From Candidatus Hydrothermota bacterium (GTDB lineage Bacteria; Hydrothermota; Hydrothermia; UBA1063), in assembly GCA_003644895.1 (NCBI GenBank), contig QNDO01000016.1, forward strand, positions 1 to 13,721: 13,721 nucleotides of DNA. Reading direction: 5' to 3'. Below, in pieces: positions 1 through 6,517 of this stretch. The notes beneath the pieces are model-generated. The model worked only from the letters and a program-made list of their open reading frames with translations, was not told the DNA's origin and did no database searches. A program made the translations under genes and the position numbers. How positions within the stretch are numbered: position 1 is the first letter of the stretch; the number at the start of each line of letters is the position of its first letter.

Positions 1-36
1 CCGAAGTATTAAGCTTTCTTCAAATTTTATTTTAAA

Positions 37-417
37 TTACATCAATGTAATTACTACTATAATCAATTCTAACGAAACACACCCAATACAACCATATATT
101 GAATACTTAAACTGAACATCCCTTGCAGCTTTTCTATAACAATCTATATATGTAGCAACATATTTTGGACTTTTTCCCAACAGTCGAGAGGCTGGAGGAT
201 CAGTCTGGATACCATATGCCAGAGCTACACCAGCCAGCTGCCCAAAAAATCCGACCCCAGCCCACAACAAACTATTAACATCAGCATTTGCCTCACTCTT
301 GGCTTGTGCGCATACATCCACCTTATTTACTTTCTCCTGTGCGTTCAAAAGCACAGGATTGGCTATTACCGTCAGAGCAAGAAGCCCCGCCACTACTTTC
401 AACGTAAGCCCTTTCAT
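37..417 (-). CDS. Small exported protein of unknown function, two hydrophobic segments
   Basis: A 126-residue protein that I cannot assign a function. Residues 1-26 look like a signal peptide: Lys at 2 and 7, a hydrophobic core at 8-24, and an LNA-Q cleavage site after residue 26. The mature part has two hydrophobic stretches (about 52-69 and 108-125) either side of a polar segment at 72-100 reading PPASRLLGKSPKYVATY. From memory, small proteins with a 'PPxxxLxGKSPxYVxxY' core recur in Bacteroidetes-like and candidate-phylum genomes, often as several paralogues; this is recollection, not a search. Four Cys (36, 93, 110, 113) lie in the mature part, two of them in a CxxC-like GCIGC. The start is supported by AAAGGAGGG five to six bases upstream and by a good promoter at 448-476, so it is probably transcribed independently of uppP. 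Likely inner-membrane or periplasmic. Confidence 0.75.
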   Translation of the reverse strand: MKGLTLKVVAGLLALTVIANPVLLNAQEKVNKVDVCAQAKSEANADVNSLLWAGVGFFGQLAGVALAYGIQTDPPASRLLGKSPKYVATYIDCYRKAARDVQFKYSIYGCIGCVSLELIIVVITLM

Positions 418-447
418 ATGACCCTCCTTTTTAGGCCTATTTGATTT

Positions 448-476
448 ATTTTACACTAGGAAACATCCTTCGTCAA
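448..476 (-). promoter_or_regulatory. Sigma-70-type promoter for the small exported protein
   Basis: On the minus strand a -35 box TTGACG (471-476) is separated by exactly 17 bases from a -10 box TAAAAT (448-453). The predicted start, about 7 bases past the -10 box, leaves a leader of roughly 25 bases that contains the AAAGGAGGG ribosome binding site. It lies between the uppP stop and the downstream start, so it would give the small gene its own transcript. Confidence 0.7.
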
Positions 477-490
477 TACTTGATAAAAAT

Positions 491-1231
491 TTACACAAAA
501 ATAATTAGAAGCAATGCAAGGCACAATGTATAAAAACCAAAATATTGAATCTTATTATTTATAGTGATTCTTTTCAAAATAAACAGTGCTAATAATCCTG
601 AAAGTAAAGCAGCAAAGAACGGCAAGACATAACCACTTATATTCAATGCCTCAACCTCTCCGGCTTTTAAAAAGGCTGCTCCCAAAATAGCAGGAATTGA
701 AAGAAGGAAAGAAAAACTGAAAGCTTCCCGTTCATTTACTCCCAGTAAAAGAGCCATTGTAATAGTACTGCCTGAGCGAGAGATCCCAGGTATAATGGCC
801 AATGCTTGTGCAATACCTATGAGAAAGGCAATTTTTAAATTTATAGTTTTTTCTTTCTTTCTTTTTGTTATAAAGAGGGTAAAGAGAATAAGTGAATTTA
901 CTAAGAAAAAATATTTAACATAATGAACTGTTTCAAATAATCCCTCAATTTTTTCATTTAACAAAATACCAACTACTCCTGCTGGTATGGAAGCCACAAA
1001 TAAATAAAAAATTGGGTGCTTTAGGAATTTCTCTCTTCTGAAAAGTTTTATAATGTCTCTCCAGAAGTATATAAAGATCGCGGTAAGGGTAGCTACATGG
1101 AGTAAAATTTCAAAGCCTATACCCGGTTTATTGACTTCCAGTAAATTTTGAGCCACAACAAGATGTCCGGAACTCGAAACAGGCAGGAACTCAGTAAGAC
1201 CCTGAATTATTCCTACTATCAAGCGATTCAT
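491..1231 (-). CDS. uppP: Undecaprenyl-diphosphatase UppP (BacA family)
   Basis: An integral membrane phosphatase that removes one phosphate from undecaprenyl diphosphate, recycling the lipid carrier for peptidoglycan and other envelope polymers; overproduction is the classic cause of bacitracin resistance. The family motifs are present: QGLTEFLPVSSSGH at residues 10-23, containing the (E/Q)xxxE pair as Gln10 and Glu14 plus His23, and PGISRSGSTI at 148-157 with the catalytic Arg152. SFLLSIPAILGA (173-184) is also typical. At 246 residues it is slightly shorter than many relatives (about 260-280), but the first motif sits so near the N-terminus that this start is right. AAAGGGAG lies just upstream of the ATG. 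It overlaps the 3' end of the MerR-like gene by 41 bases, so the two are probably cotranscribed and translationally linked. Confidence 0.95.
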   Translation of the reverse strand: MNRLIVGIIQGLTEFLPVSSSGHLVVAQNLLEVNKPGIGFEILLHVATLTAIFIYFWRDIIKLFRREKFLKHPIFYLFVASIPAGVVGILLNEKIEGLFETVHYVKYFFLVNSLILFTLFITKRKKEKTINLKIAFLIGIAQALAIIPGISRSGSTITMALLLGVNEREAFSFSFLLSIPAILGAAFLKAGEVEALNISGYVLPFFAALLSGLLALFILKRITINNKIQYFGFYTLCLALLLIIFV

Positions 1232-1556
1232 GTATCTCCCTTTTCATTTCGCTTACAGTCTCTTTGAGTTCTTTTAAAAAGTCTTTAATTTCTCTTATCA
1301 TAGTAGAATAAACTTCGGGCATAACCTCTTCTGTATCGTTTTCCCTCAGCATTCTTGAAGCTGCCTTAAGAGTATAACCTTTTTCAAGGAGTTTTTTAAT
1401 GATAAGCGCTCTTTTCAGATCCTGACGCGTGTAAAGCTTCCTCCCCCGTCTTCTTCGGGGTTTGAAAGGAGATATAGATTTTTCCCAGTATCGCAATATA
1501 TTGGGCGACACTCCCACAAGCTCGGCAAGCTCTGATTGCGTAAAGAAATACTTCAC
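1191..1556 (-). CDS. MerR-family helix-turn-helix regulator
   Basis: A 121-residue DNA-binding protein. Residues 3-70 form a MerR-type winged helix: FTQSELAELVGVSPNILRYWE is the recognition helix-turn-helix, followed by an Arg-rich wing (RRRRGRK, 34-40), LYTRQDLKRALIIKKLL, and YTLKAASRML. Residues 82-112 are charged and likely form the dimerising coiled coil. No Cys cluster or effector domain is visible, so no metal or drug ligand can be named. The start is GTG; no ribosome binding site precedes it, and a promoter whose -10 box ends 6 bases upstream suggests a leaderless mRNA. The last 13 or so codons lie inside uppP, and the C-terminal SRNNSGSY is probably just what that overlap encodes. Its target is unknown; uppP and its own divergent promoter region are the obvious candidates. 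Confidence 0.9.
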   Translation of the reverse strand: MKYFFTQSELAELVGVSPNILRYWEKSISPFKPRRRRGRKLYTRQDLKRALIIKKLLEKGYTLKAASRMLRENDTEEVMPEVYSTMIREIKDFLKELKETVSEMKREIHESLDSRNNSGSY

Positions 1557-1562
1557 AGCTAA

Positions 1563-1591
1563 AAATTAAAGCGGTGTAACTGTTCGGTCAA
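1563..1591 (-). promoter_or_regulatory. Promoter of merR-like gene, predicted leaderless
   Basis: On the minus strand TTGACC (1586-1591) and TAATTT (1563-1568) are 17 bases apart. Six bases follow the -10 box before the GTG start at 1556, placing the expected transcription start on or beside the first base of the start codon. This fits the absence of a Shine-Dalgarno sequence. The -10 box is only a moderate match to consensus. Confidence 0.5.
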
Positions 1592-1611
1592 GGATTTGAA
1601 TATCCCGAACA
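1581..1611. promoter_or_regulatory. Inverted repeat, candidate operator between divergent genes
   Basis: TGTTCGG (1581-1587) and its exact reverse complement CCGAACA (1605-1611) flank a 17-base spacer. The centre is near 1596, and both divergent -35 boxes (1586-1591 minus, 1596-1601 plus) fall within its span. A dimeric regulator bound here could control both genes; the neighbouring MerR-like protein is the natural candidate, by position only. A transcribed hairpin is the alternative, but the loop is long for that. Confidence 0.45.
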
Positions 1612-1624
1612 TTTAATTTATTTT
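1596..1624 (+). promoter_or_regulatory. Promoter of secreted propeller gene, predicted leaderless
   Basis: TTGAAT (1596-1601) and TATTTT (1619-1624) are 17 bases apart. Six bases later comes the ATG at 1631, so the predicted transcript would begin at the start codon. There is no Shine-Dalgarno sequence, and an in-frame TAA at 1625-1627 rules out an earlier start. Confidence 0.45.
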
Positions 1625-1630
1625 TAAACA

Positions 1631-3688
1631 ATGCACATGACAGTAAGAATATTTCTGATACTTATTTCTTATATATCAACGGAATGGAAAGCTTATACCA
1701 ACTGCGGATATCCTATGGATTTTGCCGTGAGAGAAGATACTGTATTTATAGCAACAAATGGGGGCATAAGATATTTTAATCCCGGTGATATTGAATTTTC
1801 TGGTAATACATTTGTACTGCAACATTCAAGTTGTTTCACCAGCGTGAATGGACTCGCTAGAAATATTATAACCCAGATAGAAATAGATAGTCAGGGAGGA
1901 TTATGGGCAGTAGTTAAAGATCAAGGTATTTATGTAAAGCCTCCAGGAGAATCAAATTTTTTTAGCTACAAACTTCCCTTTCAATCAATAAAAGATACTC
2001 GCAGCTTAAAGACTCAATCGAACTTTCTCATTGTAGGTACTAACGACGGGCTTTTTGTGGTTGACACTAAGGGAGATTATTCTGTTGATAATGACCAGAT
2101 CTTGCCTCCTCAAGAGATATTGGATACAGTAAAATATTTTTATGAAGACAACGACACAATCTACATAACAACAGGGGGGGAAGTTTATTACTGGAGTAGT
2201 GGCAGTGTTTCTGAATTTACTTTACCTTACATATCCGGCAGTCTGACAGCTTTTGCTAAAGAAGGTAACATCTACGCATATGGAACAGGAGATGAACTTG
2301 TTTTTGTTTCAGGTGACTCAATTTATATATATCACACCGGTAAGACTTACAATCTACAAATCAATAAGGATACTGTGTATGCAGCTACTTATTCAGGACT
2401 CTTGAGGTTATATTCTCAGACAATGGAGAGCCTTACTACCATAACAACAACTTCTTTTGTGGTTCTTGATAGTTTTATCATTTATGGAGCTTACTTTTAT
2501 TCAGAAAACTATTACGAAATAGGTTCTGGACTTAGAATAATAAAAAATGGTCAAAATTACAGGGAAAAACAGAATGTGTATTTCAACAGGTATACAAGCA
2601 TCAGGATAGGACAAGACGGAAAGCTTTGGGGAGGTATATTAACCTGGAAAGAAAGCAGAGATATTCTTCCTTCAAAATTGATATACCTTCAAAATGATTC
2701 ACTTTTCACTGTAGATAGTCTTTACCAGAGAGACAGAGCTGTTAGAAGCCTTAGCATCGATGCAGAAAATAATATTTGGTGCGGAACGTTTTCTACCAAT
2801 GGACAGGGTATTATTATATATAATTCCGACGGACAATTTATTGAGAGGATTACCGAGTTGCCCTCTCTTATAGTGTGTCATATTTATACCGGTAATGACA
2901 CACTTATAGCCCTGTTTCAGGATGGAATATACCAACTACACAAAAATGGCAACGGCTATACATACTCCCTTTTATACACCGTGGACTATCCTACATGGGT
3001 AGAACCTGATGGGGGTGGGAAAATATGGATAGGAACTGAAAACAATGGCGTACTTGTGGTGGAGAAAAACGGTAATCTTTTATTCCACTTTACAGAAACG
3101 GATTTTGGGACACCTCTCATAAACGTGATAAAACACCACCATGGAATAACCTATATCGGGACAGGAAATGGCCTTTATCAATACAATGGTACTTTGACCA
3201 GACTCTGCACAGGAGAGACCAGAGACATAGAATTTTATAAAAACTATGTATGGGCTCTTCAGGATTCTGCCTTAAGAGTTTTAACTGCAGATGATGGAAA
3301 AGTGGTGGAGAGCTTTAATGCAGGCAATTCTCCCTTTATTCCTATGGAAACCCCCTTTTATAAGGTCCGAGATGTTTTAGAGATAGACTCTGCTGGAAAC
3401 CTGTGGGTTGCAGGTGAAGAAGGTCTTTTCTATGTCAAGGTAGATTATGGTCTGCAGACCTTAACAGATAAATTGTATGTGTATCCAAACCCTGCTACTA
3501 AGGGTGAACCGGTGTATATAGAGAATGCAGATAAAAAGCCCGCAGTGTATTCCCTTGATTTAAGAAAAATTAAAATTGAGTTGACAAGAGAAGGAACACG
3601 TTTTATACTGAATACTCAAGAACTGGAGAGGGGGTTGTATATAATTCAGGTACCAGGTAAAAAACCTGCAAAACTATTTATTAAATAG
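1631..3688 (+). CDS. Secreted beta-propeller protein with type IX-like sorting tail
   Basis: A 685-residue exported protein. A short hydrophobic run at residues 5-15 serves as the signal peptide. The body has repeats of the 'two-component regulator propeller' style, a hydrophobic-Trp-x-Gly pattern followed by GL/GV and hydrophobic strands: near residues 91 (LWAVVKDQGIYV), 381 (NIWCGT), 464 (KIWIGTENNGV), 507 (TYIGTGNGLYQYNG) and 590 (NLWVAGEEGLFYV). Together these predict a beta-propeller. Residues about 615-685 form a C-terminal sorting-domain-like unit, opening VYPNPA and closing with GLYIIQV and KLFIK, as in Por-secretion tails. No histidine kinase domain follows, so it is probably a surface or extracellular protein with an unknown ligand. 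The start could be Met1 or Met3 (1637); neither has a ribosome binding site. Codons 181-183 contain a run of seven G. Confidence 0.88.
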   Translation: MHMTVRIFLILISYISTEWKAYTNCGYPMDFAVREDTVFIATNGGIRYFNPGDIEFSGNTFVLQHSSCFTSVNGLARNIITQIEIDSQGGLWAVVKDQGIYVKPPGESNFFSYKLPFQSIKDTRSLKTQSNFLIVGTNDGLFVVDTKGDYSVDNDQILPPQEILDTVKYFYEDNDTIYITTGGEVYYWSSGSVSEFTLPYISGSLTAFAKEGNIYAYGTGDELVFVSGDSIYIYHTGKTYNLQINKDTVYAATYSGLLRLYSQTMESLTTITTTSFVVLDSFIIYGAYFYSENYYEIGSGLRIIKNGQNYREKQNVYFNRYTSIRIGQDGKLWGGILTWKESRDILPSKLIYLQNDSLFTVDSLYQRDRAVRSLSIDAENNIWCGTFSTNGQGIIIYNSDGQFIERITELPSLIVCHIYTGNDTLIALFQDGIYQLHKNGNGYTYSLLYTVDYPTWVEPDGGGKIWIGTENNGVLVVEKNGNLLFHFTETDFGTPLINVIKHHHGITYIGTGNGLYQYNGTLTRLCTGETRDIEFYKNYVWALQDSALRVLTADDGKVVESFNAGNSPFIPMETPFYKVRDVLEIDSAGNLWVAGEEGLFYVKVDYGLQTLTDKLYVYPNPATKGEPVYIENADKKPAVYSLDLRKIKIELTREGTRFILNTQELERGLYIIQVPGKKPAKLFIK

Positions 3689-3695
3689 CCTTTAG

Positions 3696-3724
3696 TTGTG
3701 TGTTCTCAACAAAAAAGTTATAAT
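3696..3724 (+). promoter_or_regulatory. Promoter of ppdK
   Basis: TTGTGT (3696-3701) is followed after 17 bases by a perfect TATAAT (3719-3724). The expected start near 3731 gives a leader of about 42 bases that contains the AAAGGAGGG ribosome binding site at 3758-3766. It begins just after the propeller gene stops, so ppdK need not depend on that transcript. Confidence 0.7.
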
Positions 3725-3772
3725 AAAACGTATAGCAGGCAAATGTGAATAAAATTAAAGGAGGGTTTCAAA

Positions 3773-6421
3773 GTGAGTAAAAAGTACGTCTATTTCTTTG
3801 GAGGAGGGAAAGCTGAGGGTTCAAAGGAGATGAAGAATCTCCTCGGTGGAAAGGGAGCTAACCTTCACGAAATGACAAACCTGGGAATTCCTGTTCCACC
3901 GGGATTCACCATCTCCACTGAGTCATGTGTTCACTATTTCAAAACTGGAAGGTATCCAGAAGGATTAAAACAGCAAGTAGAAGAGGCAGTGAAGAGACTT
4001 GAGGAATTAACCGGTAAAAAATTTGGTTCCACAGAAAATCCTTTACTCGTTTCAGTGAGATCAGGGGCAAGAGTTTCAATGCCGGGCATGATGGACACTA
4101 TCCTGAATCTTGGATTAAACGATGATGCAGTTAAAGGTCTAGCAAAAAGAACAGGTGATGAACGATTTGCTTATGATTCCTACAGGAGATTCATCCAGAT
4201 GTTCAGCGAAATTGTTATGGGAATACCTCACAAGGTATTCGAAGAACTCCTTGATAAAAAGAAAAAGGAAAAAGGTGTGAATCTTGACTATGAGTTGGAT
4301 GCTGATGCTTTAAAGGAACTTGTCGAAGAATACAAGACCAAGGTTAGGGAACTCACCGGTAAGGAATTTCCCCAGAATCCCCAGGAACAATTATGGATGG
4401 CTATAGAGGCAGTTTTCAAATCATGGAACAACAAAAGGGCCATTGAGTATAGGAAGCTTCACAGAATACCCGATGACTGGGGAACAGCAGTAAATGTCCA
4501 AACCATGGTGTTCGGTAATATGGGATTCGATTCTGCAACAGGTGTTGCCTTTACTAGAGATCCTTCCACAGGTGAGAAGATCCTTTACGGAGAGTATCTA
4601 CCTAATGCACAAGGAGAAGATGTGGTAGCAGGGATAAGAACTCCTAAGCCTATCTCCGAGCTTGAGAAGGAAATGCCAGAAGCATATAAGCAACTTGTGG
4701 AAATATTCGATAGACTGGAGAAACATTACAGGGATATGATGGACCTTGAATTTACAATAGAAAAAGGAAAAGTCTATCTGCTTCAGACAAGGGTAGGTAA
4801 AAGAAGTGCAAGAGCTGAAGTTAAAATCGCGGTGGATATGGTAAAAGAGGGTCTGATTACCAAAGAAGAGGCTATAATGAGAGTAGATCCTAAGAGGGTC
4901 GAGCAACTGCTTCACCCCATGGTAGACCCCAAAGCTCCTAAAAACGTCATTGCAAAGGGACTGCCCGCTTCTCCTGGTGCAGCATCAGGAAAAGTAATTT
5001 TTGATTCAGAAGAAGCAGCTGAACTTGCTGAAAAGGGGGAACGAATAATACTTGTAAGAGACGAAACTTCTCCTGAAGACATAAAAGGAATGGCTAGGTC
5101 AAAGGGAATTCTCACCTCACGCGGAGGCATGACTTCGCATGCAGCTGTCGTAGCAAGAGGGATTGGGACACCCTGTGTAGTAGGAGCTGAAGAAATCGAG
5201 GTGGACTATGGGAAAGAAGAATTTAGAGTGGGTGATGTAACAGTTAAGAAAGGTGATGTTATCACAATAGATGGCTCCACAGGAGAAGTTATGGTAGGAG
5301 AGGTTCCTACCGTTGACCCTGAATTTTTCCCTGAGTTTTCAGAGCTTCTGGAATGGGCTGATGAGTTCAGATGGATTGGTGTAAGAGCAAATGCTGATAC
5401 TCCAATGGATGCAGAAAGGGCTAGGAAATTTGGTGCTGAGGGAATTGGACTGGCAAGAACAGAACATATGTTTTTCGAGGGCGAAAGAATATATGCAATG
5501 CAAGAAATGATACTAGCAAAAACCAAAGAAGAGAGGGAAAAGGCACTTTCCAAACTTCTCCCAATGCAGAGAGAAGACTTCAAAGGTCTTTTCAAGGCAA
5601 TGGATGGTTTCCCAGTTACCATTCGACTTCTGGATCCACCTCTTCACGAGTTTGTTCCAAAAACAGAGGAACAAATCAAAGAACTATCAGAACGCACCGG
5701 CATTCCAGCTGAGGAGATTAAGGCGAAGGCAGAAGCTCTCAGGGAAGCAAACCCTATGCTGGGGCACAGAGGATGCCGTTTGGGAATAACTTATCCTGAA
5801 ATCACTGAAATGCAGGTAAGGGCTATATTCGAAGCCGCATGCGAAGCAAAGAAAGAAGGAGTCAAGGTATATCCAGAAATCATGGTACCTCTGGTCTCCA
5901 TAAAGAAAGAAATTGAAATTCAGAAGGAAATCATTGATAGAATTGCAAGGGAAGTAATGGAAGAAACGGGAATAGAAATAGAGTACTCAGTGGGAACAAT
6001 GATAGAGTTACCAAGAGCAGCATTAACTGCAGATGAAATAGCGGAAGTGGCTGAATTCTTCTCCTTCGGAACAAATGACCTCACTCAGACCACGTTTGGC
6101 TTCTCAAGGGATGATGTAGGGAAATTTGTGCCGAAATACATTGAACTGGGCCTCTTGGAAGACGATCCATTTCAAGTACTTGATCAGAGAGGTGTTGGAC
6201 AGCTGGTGAAAGTAGGTGTAGAAAAAGGTAGAGGAACAAGGCCTGACTTAAAGGTGGGTATATGCGGAGAGCACGGTGGAGAACCTACATCAGTAAAGTT
6301 CTGCCACAGAGTTGGTATGGATTATGTCTCCTGTTCCCCATTCAGAGTTCCGGTAGCAAGGCTTTCCGCAGCCCAAGCTGTTATTGAACAAAAATTTGAA
6401 AGAAAGAGGAAACCTCATTAA
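3773..6421 (+). CDS. ppdK: Pyruvate, phosphate dikinase
   Basis: Cytoplasmic enzyme interconverting pyruvate + ATP + phosphate with phosphoenolpyruvate + AMP + diphosphate; depending on conditions it works in gluconeogenesis or PPi-linked glycolysis. At 882 residues it is full length. The N-terminal ATP-grasp region starts with GGKGANLHEM and includes VSVRSGARVSMPGMMDT. The phosphohistidine domain has GGMTSHAA with catalytic His456. The C-terminal PEP/pyruvate barrel has the GTNDLTQTTFGFSRDD motif from residue 766 and CGEHGG with Cys831, the position known for the acid/base Cys in the Clostridium symbiosum enzyme. No key residue is missing. The start is GTG, supported by a strong AAAGGAGGG and by the standard N-terminal sequence. 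It has its own promoter; tRNA-Thr follows 10 bases after the stop and may share the transcript. No regulatory PDRP kinase gene is visible nearby. Confidence 0.97.
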   Translation: MSKKYVYFFGGGKAEGSKEMKNLLGGKGANLHEMTNLGIPVPPGFTISTESCVHYFKTGRYPEGLKQQVEEAVKRLEELTGKKFGSTENPLLVSVRSGARVSMPGMMDTILNLGLNDDAVKGLAKRTGDERFAYDSYRRFIQMFSEIVMGIPHKVFEELLDKKKKEKGVNLDYELDADALKELVEEYKTKVRELTGKEFPQNPQEQLWMAIEAVFKSWNNKRAIEYRKLHRIPDDWGTAVNVQTMVFGNMGFDSATGVAFTRDPSTGEKILYGEYLPNAQGEDVVAGIRTPKPISELEKEMPEAYKQLVEIFDRLEKHYRDMMDLEFTIEKGKVYLLQTRVGKRSARAEVKIAVDMVKEGLITKEEAIMRVDPKRVEQLLHPMVDPKAPKNVIAKGLPASPGAASGKVIFDSEEAAELAEKGERIILVRDETSPEDIKGMARSKGILTSRGGMTSHAAVVARGIGTPCVVGAEEIEVDYGKEEFRVGDVTVKKGDVITIDGSTGEVMVGEVPTVDPEFFPEFSELLEWADEFRWIGVRANADTPMDAERARKFGAEGIGLARTEHMFFEGERIYAMQEMILAKTKEEREKALSKLLPMQREDFKGLFKAMDGFPVTIRLLDPPLHEFVPKTEEQIKELSERTGIPAEEIKAKAEALREANPMLGHRGCRLGITYPEITEMQVRAIFEAACEAKKEGVKVYPEIMVPLVSIKKEIEIQKEIIDRIAREVMEETGIEIEYSVGTMIELPRAALTADEIAEVAEFFSFGTNDLTQTTFGFSRDDVGKFVPKYIELGLLEDDPFQVLDQRGVGQLVKVGVEKGRGTRPDLKVGICGEHGGEPTSVKFCHRVGMDYVSCSPFRVPVARLSAAQAVIEQKFERKRKPH

Positions 6422-6431
6422 AAAAGAAAAA

Positions 6432-6504
6432 GCTGGCGTAGCTCAAACGGCAGAGCAGCGCATTCGTAATGCGCAGGTTGGCGGTTCGAGTCCGCCCGCC
6501 AGCT
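6432..6504 (+). tRNA. tRNA-Thr(CGT)
   Basis: A complete cloverleaf can be drawn. The acceptor stem GCTGGCG pairs over 7 bp with CGCCAGC (6497-6503). The D stem is GCTC/GAGC, the anticodon stem GCGCA/TGCGC with loop TTCGTAA (anticodon CGT, reading ACG), the variable loop AGGTT, and the T stem GGCGG/CCGCC with loop TTCGAGT. G1-C72 and C2-G71 are known threonine identity pairs. The discriminator is T, less usual than A for bacterial tRNA-Thr. CCA is not encoded. It sits 10 bases after the ppdK stop and 13 bases before the next start, so it is probably cut from a longer transcript. Confidence 0.96.
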
Positions 6505-6517
6505 TTTATTTTATATA

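Noticed and set aside
1..36. Possible GAAG/CTTC hairpin downstream of the small exported gene
   Set aside because: Four base pairs around an AT-rich loop is too weak to call a terminator, and the window ends here.
3692..3717. Possible terminator GTTG...CAAC followed by A-rich sequence after the propeller gene
   Set aside because: Only four base pairs, an 8-base loop and no T run on the plus strand; the bases are better explained as part of the ppdK promoter.
4598..5622. Minus-strand open frames opposite ppdK (4598-4915, 4912-5130, 5206-5622)
   Set aside because: They lie wholly inside a full-length, well-conserved PPDK; their sequences show no domain or sensible start, only the Ser/Phe-rich look of an antisense shadow.
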